The notes beneath the pieces were generated by a model that saw nothing but the letters and a program-made list of their open reading frames with translations, had not been told where the DNA came from and searched no databases. Of a stretch of 64,000 nt of DNA, positions 35,570-49,948 are shown in pieces. The translations under genes and the position numbers were made by a program. How positions within the stretch are numbered: position 1 is the first letter of the stretch; each line of letters begins with the position of its first letter. The stretch comes from an uncultured Methanobacterium sp. (GTDB taxonomy: Archaea > Methanobacteriota > Methanobacteria > Methanobacteriales > Methanobacteriaceae), in assembly GCF_963666025.1 (NCBI RefSeq), contig NZ_OY762552.1, positions 806,001-870,000 on the forward strand. The letters run 5' to 3'.

Positions 35570-36004
35570 ATGGATGATAAATTCAAACTCCAGGTGAAAG
35601 CAGATCTAGCGAACCTGTCCATTATAGCTGATTTTACCACTAGAAGTACCCGTGAACTGGGTTTGAATGAAAAAGGTATCTTTCAGATTCAACTGGCAGT
35701 TGATGAAGTTGCATCCAACATCATCCTGCATGGTTACACCCACCAAACTGGCCCCATTCACATCACCATCTGGAAAGAGAAAGAAAATGATACCATCATA
35801 ATTAGGATACAGGATAAAGGAGAACCTTTTAATCCTCTTGAGGCAGATAAACCTGATTTAGGAGCACCATTGGAAGAGAGATCTCCAGGTGGTTTGGGTA
35901 TTCATTTCCTGAAAACCGTAACTGACAGTGTCCATTACCAGTTTAAAGATGGGAAAAATATTCTTACCCTGATTAAAAACAGGAATGCAACAAAGAGATT
36001 ATAA
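35570..36004 (+). CDS. RsbW-like anti-sigma-type serine kinase
   Basis: A 144-residue stand-alone HATPase_c_2 protein. N-box E46-x3-N50 (LAVDEVASNIILHGY), the DKGEPFNPL ATP-lid aspartate motif and GGLGIHFLKTVTDSVHY are all intact, so ATP binding and kinase activity are expected. By analogy it phosphorylates the STAS protein and sequesters another partner when that protein is phosphorylated. Archaea have no sigma factors, so the partner is unknown. GGAGG lies upstream of ATG 35570. It ends the four-gene set. Confidence 0.88.
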   Translation: MDDKFKLQVKADLANLSIIADFTTRSTRELGLNEKGIFQIQLAVDEVASNIILHGYTHQTGPIHITIWKEKENDTIIIRIQDKGEPFNPLEADKPDLGAPLEERSPGGLGIHFLKTVTDSVHYQFKDGKNILTLIKNRNATKRL

Positions 36005-36208
36005 TGTTATAAATGTGAATTAAAAATGTTTGTAAATTATAGGTACAGGTTGTAGTTAAAATTAAGAATCCATAGTTAAAATTAACTAAAAATGAAAATC
36101 TGCAGTTAAAATTAAATTAAAATTAAGAAGAATTTATAGTAAATTAGAATCTACAGTAAAAATTAAAAATTTAGGTTAAAACAAGAAAATAAGAAGAATT
36201 TAAGAATA

Positions 36209-38082
<1,874 letters not shown>

Positions 38083-38132
38083 AAAATAAAAATTTATTAA
38101 AAATTTTAAAAAGGGGAGAATCAATCCCCCTT
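38083..38132 (-). terminator. Hairpin plus T-rich terminator of lonB
   Basis: On the minus strand AAGGGGGA pairs with TCTCCCCTT (one bulged T) around TTGAT at 38111-38132. It is followed by T-rich runs down to about 38083. It lies about 30 nt after the lonB stop. Hairpin terminators are uncommon in archaea, so the T tract may be the active part. Confidence 0.65.
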
Positions 38133-38164
38133 GAAAATCATTTTAGCCTGCTTTTTTCATTTGT

Positions 38165-42014
<3,850 letters not shown>

Positions 42015-42264
42015 AATTGTTCAGGTTAATTTATTTTTAATATCCTTTTTTCTTAAACGTTAATTTCTTAAAATGTTACTTTTTTTATAATATTTGATGA
42101 AAACTGTTTAATAAAAGGAAAATCTGATAAAACCATCGAACAAATTATCTTATAAAAACTTTTAATATAAAAAAAAGAATGTTTTGAATGATTTGAGATT
42201 TAATCTTACGATTTAGTGATTAAATGGATGAATTTGATAATATATTTATCAATGGATTGATATT

Positions 42265-42912
42265 TTAAACAAAGATAGAAGTAACTTTCTTCACGGACCT
42301 GCTCTTCACCAGTACCGACACTTTTTCATTTTTCTCCAGAACCCAGTCATCTCGAGGGATGTACATCTCACCGTTTTGATGGATGGCTGCAATAATATAA
42401 TCATCAGTAGGGCTCAGATCACCCACTCTCTTCCCTACGATTCTGGAATTCTCAATACTTATGTCCAGAAGCTCTGCATTTCCCTTACCCACCACAATTA
42501 GATCCGCGATTTTTGGACGGTTTATCAGTTTTTCCAGATATCCTGCAGCAGTGAGCTCCGGGCTAATAACATGGTGTATACCCACTTTTTTAAATGCATC
42601 TTCATGATCAGGATTACTTACCCTAGCAATAATCTTGGGAACATTATACTCCTTTACCAGTATACAGGAGAGCAGGTTAGCCTCATCATGACCTGTAGCT
42701 GCTACAAAAACATCAGCATCATGGATACTTGCCTCTTCAAGTGTTTTTACATCGGTTCCGCTTCCGCAAATCACCAGAGCATCCAATTCTGCCGCTGCAT
42801 TTCCACATAACCCACTTTCACTCTCAATGAGAGCTACATCATTTCCAGATGATACCAGATAATTAGCTAGGGTTAAACCAACCCTTCCGCCGCCCATTAT
42901 AACTACGTACAT
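42265..42912 (-). CDS. trkA: TrkA-type potassium channel/transport regulator
   Basis: A 215-residue cytosolic regulatory subunit with an N-terminal RCK/TrkA-N Rossmann fold (GGGRVGLTLA, residues 7-16, then E at the end of strand 2 in VALIESE) binding NAD(H) or ATP, and a C-terminal TrkA-C domain (about 140-215). It normally gates a TrkH/KtrB potassium-uptake protein, but no such gene is adjacent. GGTG lies upstream of ATG 42912. Confidence 0.9.
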   Translation of the reverse strand: MYVVIMGGGRVGLTLANYLVSSGNDVALIESESGLCGNAAAELDALVICGSGTDVKTLEEASIHDADVFVAATGHDEANLLSCILVKEYNVPKIIARVSNPDHEDAFKKVGIHHVISPELTAAGYLEKLINRPKIADLIVVGKGNAELLDISIENSRIVGKRVGDLSPTDDYIIAAIHQNGEMYIPRDDWVLEKNEKVSVLVKSRSVKKVTSIFV

Positions 42913-43524
42913 GTTAACACCAATATTTCAAATCAATCCGAAACAATCAGGTTATTAGAACTGATTTTTGAGATTTATATTAATTACTATACATTTTATA
43001 CACATTTTTTCAGTTTTTGAGGTTTTTATTAAGAGTTTTAGTCTATTAATCTCATTATGATCATGAATTTACTAATTATTACAACTAGAAATTAGCTATT
43101 AACTAAATATAAACTATTAATAAACTTTTTAAGCCATAAACTTTCTCTTAAGGTCATTCCTAATTCAACTTGTATTGATAGAAATAACTACAATATAAAG
43201 ATTACGGCAGATGAATGATAAATTCAAATGAACCAAAGCCTATTTAAAAAGTGCTATAATCCTGTAATCCTTTTAAAAATGAAGTAATTCAGTTTTATGA
43301 TTTTTGTAAGGCCATTGAATTTCAAATTTGAAATTAAAGTTTTAATAAGACAATATAGGCTGATTTAAAAATTAGAATGATTTTTGATGTTTTATAGGAT
43401 TTTCATGTTTGATTTTCATGATTACAGGATTTCATGATTACAGGATTTCATGATTTTAGAGTTTTACAGTAATTACTTCAACATTACGCTAATTTGTTTA
43501 AAAAAAGAGTATAGTAGTAAAAAA
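42913..43524. other. Gene-free gap with 16-nt tandem repeat
   Basis: A 612-nt AT-rich stretch. Its only clear structure is CATGATTACAGGATTT repeated exactly at 43417-43432 and 43433-43448, with a partial third copy. No gene is seen. Confidence 0.6.
43417..43458. repeat. 16-nt exact tandem repeat
   Basis: Two exact copies of CATGATTACAGGATTT and a partial third copy, in the 3' flank of uspA. Confidence 0.85.
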
Positions 43525-43977
43525 TCACTTTATTACTAAAACCGGGCAATTGGCAGATCTCACCACTCGTTCTGTTACACTTCCGGGATATAATCGGTTT
43601 AATCCGTGTTTACCTGAAGCTCCCATTACCACCAGATCGATCTCTTCTTCTTTAATAATTTTTAATATTTCATCAGCAGGTTTACCCTTTTTAATCAGTG
43701 ACGTGAACTGAACATTTTTACAGGTGCCCTCACATTGACTTTCTTCAAGCTTTTCTGAAAATTTTTTAACTGCCATATTCCCCTCTTCCTTGAATTGTTC
43801 TTCCAAACTCAATTCAAGATCTTGCTGAGGTATGGATTTTAGATAAGATGTATCAATTACATTTAAGACAATTATCTGGGAAATACTCTTTTCAGCAATC
43901 CATATAGCATGTTCTCCAGCTTTTTCAGAATATTCTGAGCCATCTGTGGGCAGTAATATTTTTTTATACAGTCTCAT
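43525..43977 (-). CDS. Universal stress protein (UspA family)
   Basis: A 150-residue single-domain UspA protein. The N-terminus reads KKILLPTDGSEYSEKA. A C-terminal ATP-binding motif VVMGASGKHGLNRLYPGSVTERVVRSANCPVLVI contains the G-x2-G-x9-G-S/T pattern, so it is probably of the ATP-binding type. The GGAGG ribosome-binding site lies only 1 nt before the ATG at 43977, unusually close. A CTG two codons downstream would have normal spacing and give the common family start. Confidence 0.9.
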   Translation of the reverse strand: MRLYKKILLPTDGSEYSEKAGEHAIWIAEKSISQIIVLNVIDTSYLKSIPQQDLELSLEEQFKEEGNMAVKKFSEKLEESQCEGTCKNVQFTSLIKKGKPADEILKIIKEEEIDLVVMGASGKHGLNRLYPGSVTERVVRSANCPVLVIK

Positions 43978-44662
43978 CCCTCCATGTATAGTATTGTAAT
44001 CTTAAGAATTAACATTTAACCATTATAACTATCTCAAATTTAATTCTGCAAATACTTTTTGATTAAATTCCAAATTTTACTTTTCGATTAAATCTTTTCG
44101 ATTAAAAAATACAATTTCACCAAACAATTTCATCGGCCACATACAACATCATCACAGTGAGAACCACCGATAACCTAATTAAAAACAGATCATAACGAAT
44201 AAACAAATTATAAGCGAAAAAACTGCATATTCAACAAACCCAATAAACCAAAACTGTGAAATAATGCCCTAAATACGTGTAAAATAGTTTATAATATCTA
44301 AAAAAATTATTTACATCATATAAATCAATTTTTAACAATAATATGATTTAAAAAGATTTTAAAAGATAAAAAAATACATTAAAAATCATTTATCTGAATA
44401 ATATCTGTTAATTTTTATTTTTTATGAATATTAACCATATTTATTCAATTTCAACCGTAAATCTTTTATTTTCACTATTTATTTAATTATTAAAAGCTAT
44501 AAAATCACATTTATCCTTATTGATTATGTATAAATACTTTTATTGATAATTAAATTATTATTATTCCCTTAATATACATTTTAAGTTATAGGTAAGCCCA
44601 TCATAATCTTTCCTTAAGTTAACACCCACTAAAAACTTCAATGAAATGCAGTTGAAAACCTA
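43978..44662. other. Gene-free AT-rich stretch before tRNA-Gly pair
   Basis: I see no open frame, RNA or extended repeat here. There are short direct duplications, such as TTTTCGATTAAA twice near 44080-44106. Confidence 0.5.
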
Positions 44663-44663
44663 A

Positions 44664-44674
44664 ACATATAAATA
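44664..44674 (+). promoter_or_regulatory. TATA box of the tRNA-Gly pair
   Basis: ACATATAAATA lies 25-35 nt before the first tRNA-Gly and probably drives both genes. Confidence 0.6.
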
Positions 44675-44696
44675 AGATGAACTGAAAAATCACGGT

Positions 44697-45365
<669 letters not shown>

Positions 45366-45767
45366 TTAACTTGGTATTAAAAGTTCTGCAGCTACCATCC
45401 TGCAGATATCTGTTTTAGTAATTACTCCCACTGGTTTATCATCTTCAAGTACCAATAAACCAGATATATCTGCTCTTAACATGAGGTTAGCTGCATCTTC
45501 TATTCCATCATCGGCAGAAATAGTGATGACTTCTTTGGACATTATATCAGTGATCTGGAGTGAAACTGCATCTTTGGCTGAAGGTTTGATGGTTCCCAGA
45601 ACTCCAATAAGATCCGAATAAGAAACCACACCCAAAGGTTCACCATTATCATCCATAACAAAAAGCCTTCGCACACCCTCTTTGTACATCTTTTGAAAGG
45701 CTTCTGGTGGACGAGTACTGGAAGTAATGGTTATAACATCTTGGTTCATTGCATCTTTAACTTTCAT
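45366..45767 (-). CDS. CBS-pair domain protein
   Basis: A 133-residue protein made of two CBS motifs (about residues 5-60 and 72-128), forming one Bateman module that typically senses adenosyl compounds such as AMP, ATP or SAM. Sequence marks are VKDAMNQDVITITSSTRPPEAFQKMYKEGVRRLFV and DIMSKEVITISADDGIEDAANLMLRADISGLLV. GGTGA lies 4 nt before ATG 45767; the 7-codon-longer frame is rejected. No effector domain is attached, so its target is unknown. Confidence 0.9.
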   Translation of the reverse strand: MKVKDAMNQDVITITSSTRPPEAFQKMYKEGVRRLFVMDDNGEPLGVVSYSDLIGVLGTIKPSAKDAVSLQITDIMSKEVITISADDGIEDAANLMLRADISGLLVLEDDKPVGVITKTDICRMVAAELLIPS

Positions 45768-46106
45768 TTTCTCACCCTTTAATAACATCTACAAGATCAT
45801 CAATTTAATCCATGTATGTTATACTATATCCCCACATTATTAGTAAAGTTTAGTATGGAATATTCAAAAGAAATTTTCAGTTTAAGGAAGTATCAGATTA
45901 GCAAATGAAATTTAATGATAAACGATGAAGGAGAGGTTGAAAGTAATTGATGATACAGAAGTTGTTATTGGAGAGGATATAAAAGTTATTACTGCATTTT
46001 TAAATCTAATAATCCATATTTAAGAAAATAAAGCCAATTATTGTTAATAAAAGTTGTAAAACAAGTCAAAATTCATTAATTTTACAGCCTAAAACTAAGA
46101 TACCAC

Positions 46107-46139
46107 TGGATAATAAAAAAATTATCCACAGTTCCTGTG
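46107..46139. other. Two adjacent perfect inverted repeats
   Basis: TGGATAAT-N6-ATTATCCA (46107-46128) is followed by CACAG-TTC-CTGTG (46127-46139), then ATTTTTAATT. On the plus strand this resembles a hairpin plus T-run. No upstream gene reads into it, so its purpose is unclear. Confidence 0.4.
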
Positions 46140-46394
46140 ATTTTTAATTAGTATGCAAATTTAGTATGAAATAGTTTTGAAAATTTTTATAAAAATCCCT
46201 TTAATAAAGATTTAATTTTAATATAAACCGAATTTGAGAAGATTAAAGCCTTATTAAGAAAATTCAGTAATCCTTTAAAAAAATCATACTGAAAAAGTAA
46301 AAATCAGATATAAACAGTTGATCCAGACCCATAAATGTTTCACGATCCAAAAAACATTCCTAGCACAGTATGAAGTTATTAAGATTATGCTAAG

Positions 46395-46471
46395 GTTTAT
46401 ATATCAAGATTTATTATATTATACAAAAAAAATGTTCATATCTGACAATTAAAAATTGTTGGCCGTGAACA
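46395..46471 (+). promoter_or_regulatory. nikR promoter and candidate autoregulatory dyad
   Basis: A TATA box (TTTATATA, about 46396-46403) is followed by a symmetric 39-nt structure at 46433-46471. The outer arms are TGTTCA/TGAACA, with 4-nt internal loops on each side, inner arms TGACAATT/AATTGTTG (G-U allowed), and an AAA centre. It spans the expected transcription start, fitting a NikR operator or a leader hairpin. Confidence 0.5.
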
Positions 46472-46549
46472 ATATTTTAGGTATTTTGCAACATTTAAAT
46501 ACCATAAAACTGTAATATAATATTAAATATCCTGGAGGGATCCAATTTG

Positions 46550-46954
46550 ATGAGAATAAGCATGTCATTACCCAAAAAGTTGTTAAATGAATTTGATGAA
46601 GTATTAAAAGATAGAGGATACCAATCCCGATCTAAAGGTATCAGAGACGCATTAAAAGATTACATCGTCCGATACCAGTGGATGAAAGAAATGGAAGGTG
46701 ACCGTATAGGAATCATTGCCGTGATCTACGACCACCACTACACTGGAGTTATGGAAGACCTCACTGATATCCAGCACGACTTCCGAGAATACATCAACGC
46801 AGTTATGCACGTTCACATGACTGAAAAACACTGTCTAGAAGTAGTAGTTGTTAAAGGAGACGTTAAATACATCCGAGATCTCACCGAAAAGATCATGAGG
46901 CTCAAAGGAGTAGAGCACGTTAAATTAACCAGTACCGCCAGCGGACAAAACTAG
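46550..46954 (+). CDS. nikR: Nickel-responsive transcriptional regulator NikR
   Basis: A 134-residue ribbon-helix-helix repressor (MRISMSLPKKLLNEFDEVLKDRGYQSRSKGIRDAL, residues 1-35) with a C-terminal ACT-like nickel-binding domain. The four ligands keep NikR spacing: His in IQHDF, two His in MHVHM 11 and 13 residues later, and Cys in EKHC 6 residues after that. When nickel binds it normally represses nickel uptake genes. ATG 46550 is preferred over the adjacent TTG. Downstream genes include a hydrogenase maturation protease, a nickel-related context. Confidence 0.93.
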   Translation: MRISMSLPKKLLNEFDEVLKDRGYQSRSKGIRDALKDYIVRYQWMKEMEGDRIGIIAVIYDHHYTGVMEDLTDIQHDFREYINAVMHVHMTEKHCLEVVVVKGDVKYIRDLTEKIMRLKGVEHVKLTSTASGQN

Positions 46955-47014
46955 ACAAAAAAATACAAAAACTAGACAAAAAATAATATTACACTTAGCT
47001 ACAAGATAAACAGG

Positions 47015-47785
47015 ATGAAAATTACATCCTATCAACAAAACTTGCTCTCAGACACCGAGCGGCTGAGGGCATTTTACGAAGTAATACAGGAAAAATCCAA
47101 AGGTGCCATATACGATCTAGGGACAGGTTCAGGAGTACTCAGCTCCTGGGCGGCCCCACTATCTCGTATCGTATACGCTGTGGAAAAAGATCCTTTTACG
47201 GCCAAGATAGCCAAAAAAAATCTCAGCTCATTTAAAAACGTTTCCATAATGGTAAACGATGCCAAAACTATTTCTTTTCCAGAAAAAGCAGATCTTATTA
47301 TCTGTGAAATGATGGACACTGCTTTAATAGACGAAGACCAGGTTCCAGTTCTTAATTCTGTGCAAAAATACCTGAAAAAAAATGGAACAATCATCCCCTG
47401 CGGGGTGTTTAATGGACTGGAAGCTCTGGATATAAATATTGCTCACAACTGTTACCAGGAAGGAAAAACTCCTTACCACCAATTAATGAGCAAACTTATC
47501 ATATACGATAAAATTGATTTTAAAAAACATATAAATCCTGAAATTGATTACAACATTGTTGTTCCCATTAACTATGACGGAACAGTTTCAGGTATTAAAC
47601 TTACAACATTCACTCTTTTAGCACCTAATTTCATCTGTGGACCAACACCCATGATGAATCCACCTCTCCTAGTTCCCACTAACAAGTTAAATGTGAAAAA
47701 AGGAGACGAAATTATGTTAAAACTAAAATATTCCATGGGAGGTGGGTTAAATACTCTTAGAGCATCAGTTGAAACACTTTCTTAA
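47015..47785 (+). CDS. Class I SAM methyltransferase, PRMT-like
   Basis: A 256-residue Rossmann-fold methyltransferase. Motif I is YDLGTGSGVLSSWAA (about residues 33-47), motif II VYAVEKDPF, and ICEMMDTALIDEDQ (about 95-108) resembles the double-E loop region of protein arginine methyltransferases. The C-terminal half is beta-rich, as in PRMT barrels. The substrate is unknown. It follows nikR by 60 nt, and its last codons overlap the maturation protease gene by 17 nt, implying co-expression. Confidence 0.75.
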   Translation: MKITSYQQNLLSDTERLRAFYEVIQEKSKGAIYDLGTGSGVLSSWAAPLSRIVYAVEKDPFTAKIAKKNLSSFKNVSIMVNDAKTISFPEKADLIICEMMDTALIDEDQVPVLNSVQKYLKKNGTIIPCGVFNGLEALDINIAHNCYQEGKTPYHQLMSKLIIYDKIDFKKHINPEIDYNIVVPINYDGTVSGIKLTTFTLLAPNFICGPTPMMNPPLLVPTNKLNVKKGDEIMLKLKYSMGGGLNTLRASVETLS

Positions 47786-48233
47786 AAATCCAGAGAAAAT
47801 AGTGATAATGGGAATCGGGAATGAAATGAGGGGTGATGATGGTCTTGGATCTATCCTAGCCCAGAAACTATCAATCATTGAGAACAAAAATATAACTGTA
47901 TTTGATGGGAAAAGTGTACCCGAAAATTTCACTGGCTCCATAAAAAGAGAAATCCCAAGCCATATCATCCTTTTAGATGCTGTAGAAATGAATGAAGAAC
48001 CAGGCCATATCAGGTTAGTGATGAAAGAAGAAATTGCAAACTACAGCGTATCCACCCATGCCATGCCATTATCATTCCTAGTTAAGTATCTTGAATCAAC
48101 TACATCTGCGGAAATTATGTTACTGGGAATACAACCTGAAAATATGGATTTAATCTGTGAACTCTCGCCTAAAATCCAGGAACGCTTAAATTACGTTTTA
48201 AAGTTGTTCAATCATGTTTTAAAAACCTTTTAA
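47769..48233 (+). CDS. Hydrogenase maturation protease (HycI/HyaD family)
   Basis: A 154-residue nickel-dependent endopeptidase that clips the C-terminus of a [NiFe]-hydrogenase large subunit after nickel insertion. It has GIGNEMRGDDGLG (the metal-binding Asp/Glu), LLDAVEMNEEPG and STHAMPLSFL with a His ligand. The start is uncertain: TTG 47769 has no clear ribosome-binding site, and a GTG at codon 12 is an alternative. It links to hypA, hypB and nikR functionally. Confidence 0.88.
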   Translation: MKHFLKNPEKIVIMGIGNEMRGDDGLGSILAQKLSIIENKNITVFDGKSVPENFTGSIKREIPSHIILLDAVEMNEEPGHIRLVMKEEIANYSVSTHAMPLSFLVKYLESTTSAEIMLLGIQPENMDLICELSPKIQERLNYVLKLFNHVLKTF

Positions 48234-48486
48234 ATATTTTAACAAATTAATTGTATTGTTCCAATACTTTAGTACTAGCATTGACAACCTAACTTAACAC
48301 TAACAACCATAACTTAACACTAAAGTATCATAGGGATAAAAATTAATTTATTAATTGGAAACCATTAATCCATGAAATAAAATAAAACTATAATTACATT
48401 TAAAAAAAAAAACTATTGATTTAAATAACTCCATTTTGTATTAATCAAACATAAAACTATATAAAACTAAAAAATAGGCTATAAAA

Positions 48487-49635
48487 ATGAAATTACTGTT
48501 TATCGGGGCTCGTCTATTTGACGACGTTGCCCTATATACTAAAAATAAAGGAATAAACACGGTTATCACTGAATCAAACCCGGAATCGCCAAATTTGAGC
48601 CTGGGAGATTCACATTACATTGTTCCTCGAGGGATGGATCATCCTAAAGAAATCGCCATTAAAGAAGATGTGGATGGAGTAGTCCCACTTATTGGGATTG
48701 ATGGTCCTCTTTTTGATGTGGCTTTGCTTAAGGAAGAATTAGAAAGAGATTATGGTTTGCCTGTAGTAGCATCACCCCCCAATGCGGTTTCAGTTTCAGG
48801 AGATAAAATTAAAACCAAAAAATTCCTGGTGAAAAATAATATAAAAACCCCAGAATACAGTTTAATCAGCTCTGGTCAGGAAGCGGAGTTGAATGATTTT
48901 CCTCTGGTTCTTAAACAGGGACAGGGACAGGGCGGTAAAGACATTAAAATTGCATTATCCCCAGAAGATGTGCAGGATTACCTGAAACAATACAACTGTG
49001 CTCTGGCTGAAAGATTCTTAGATGGGATCGAAATATCCGTGGAAATTTTAAGATGGAAAGGCCAATCTGTTCCCCTAATTCCAGTTGACAAAGGTAGGAC
49101 AACTATTAATGGTATACATCCTCTGCATAAAATAAAAAAAGCACCCTTTGAAGTAGAAGATACTGATGTCCATGAATTTAATCAGTCCATCAGGAGGATT
49201 GCCCAAGATATAGGGGATTTGATGGGTTTTGAGGGCACATCAGACCTGGATCTAATATTAAACAGAACAGATAACGAAACATTCGTACTGGAAGTAAACA
49301 CCAGACCCAGTGGAACCCGTTATCTAAGTGCAGCTTCATGTGATATCTACCCATTACAGGAAATGGTGGATATGGCCTCTGGTTCGTGGAGTGCTGGTCA
49401 AGTGGTTAAACGGAGAAAAGAGTACTCGGCCATAGAAATACCAGTGGGCAGCTATCCCAGTGAACGTAACAGTTACCAGTTCAGGGAATTTCAGGGAGAA
49501 AATAGCTGGATAATTCACGGCCCAGCAAACCATCAGCGAATAACCATTCGGGGCAAAGATGAGGAAAATACCCTTAAAACTGCCAGAAAACTTAATCTGG
49601 ATTTGGAAAAATTCAATGATGTAAATAATTTGTAA
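48487..49635 (+). CDS. ATP-grasp enzyme, carbamoyl-phosphate-synthase-like, pseudomurein cluster
   Basis: A 382-residue ATP-grasp ligase. Residues 1-110 are a Rossmann-like preATP domain (MKLLFIGARLFDDVALY); ATP-grasp motifs follow in FPLVLKQGQGQGGKDI and ALAERFLDGIEISVEI, with metal ligands in DLDLILN...FVLEVNTRPSGT. It resembles the CPS large-subunit-like proteins found beside Mur ligases in pseudomurein-containing methanogens. A ligase step for the peptide or nucleotide-activated precursor is plausible. It opens a co-directional run to 56892. Confidence 0.78.
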   Translation: MKLLFIGARLFDDVALYTKNKGINTVITESNPESPNLSLGDSHYIVPRGMDHPKEIAIKEDVDGVVPLIGIDGPLFDVALLKEELERDYGLPVVASPPNAVSVSGDKIKTKKFLVKNNIKTPEYSLISSGQEAELNDFPLVLKQGQGQGGKDIKIALSPEDVQDYLKQYNCALAERFLDGIEISVEILRWKGQSVPLIPVDKGRTTINGIHPLHKIKKAPFEVEDTDVHEFNQSIRRIAQDIGDLMGFEGTSDLDLILNRTDNETFVLEVNTRPSGTRYLSAASCDIYPLQEMVDMASGSWSAGQVVKRRKEYSAIEIPVGSYPSERNSYQFREFQGENSWIIHGPANHQRITIRGKDEENTLKTARKLNLDLEKFNDVNNL

Positions 49636-49948
49636 GATTACACGATTCAAACAATAGAAGTTATCTGAATCGTTGATCTGTTAAACTTAAGATTACAGAT
49701 TTCAATTAGAACTTTAAAAATTCAACAAACTCTAAAACAATAAATGGAACATGAAAAAGTTATATAAATTGGACTGCTTAAATATAAAGTAATCTTTAAA
49801 AAGGGATATTCACATATATTACAACTTAATAATTTGCATACAATTAGAATGGACTGTGAATGTTTTTATGTATTCCTTTCAGGGAATGCAGTTCATTGAA
49901 ATTCACGATATATTTCATGGTTATATAGGTCATTATTAAGGTGGTACA
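49636..49948. other. Leader region of the MraY-like gene
   Basis: The 313-nt gap contains a small hairpin (ATTCC...GGAAT, about 49871-49887) and a looser GTGAAT/ATTCAC pairing around it. It has no gene. It suggests that transcription may restart here. Confidence 0.4.

Larger units (their letters stand above)
45768..46549. other. Long intergenic region between CBS gene and nikR
   Basis: This 782-nt AT-rich gap separates divergent genes. It contains two adjacent perfect hairpins at 46107-46139 and the nikR promoter with its 39-nt dyad (46395-46471). No gene is seen. Confidence 0.55.

Noticed and set aside
47769..47808. Later GTG or ATG start for the maturation protease
   Set aside because: GTGAT sits only 1-2 nt from the ATG and no site precedes the GTG, so neither is better supported than TTG 47769; left open.
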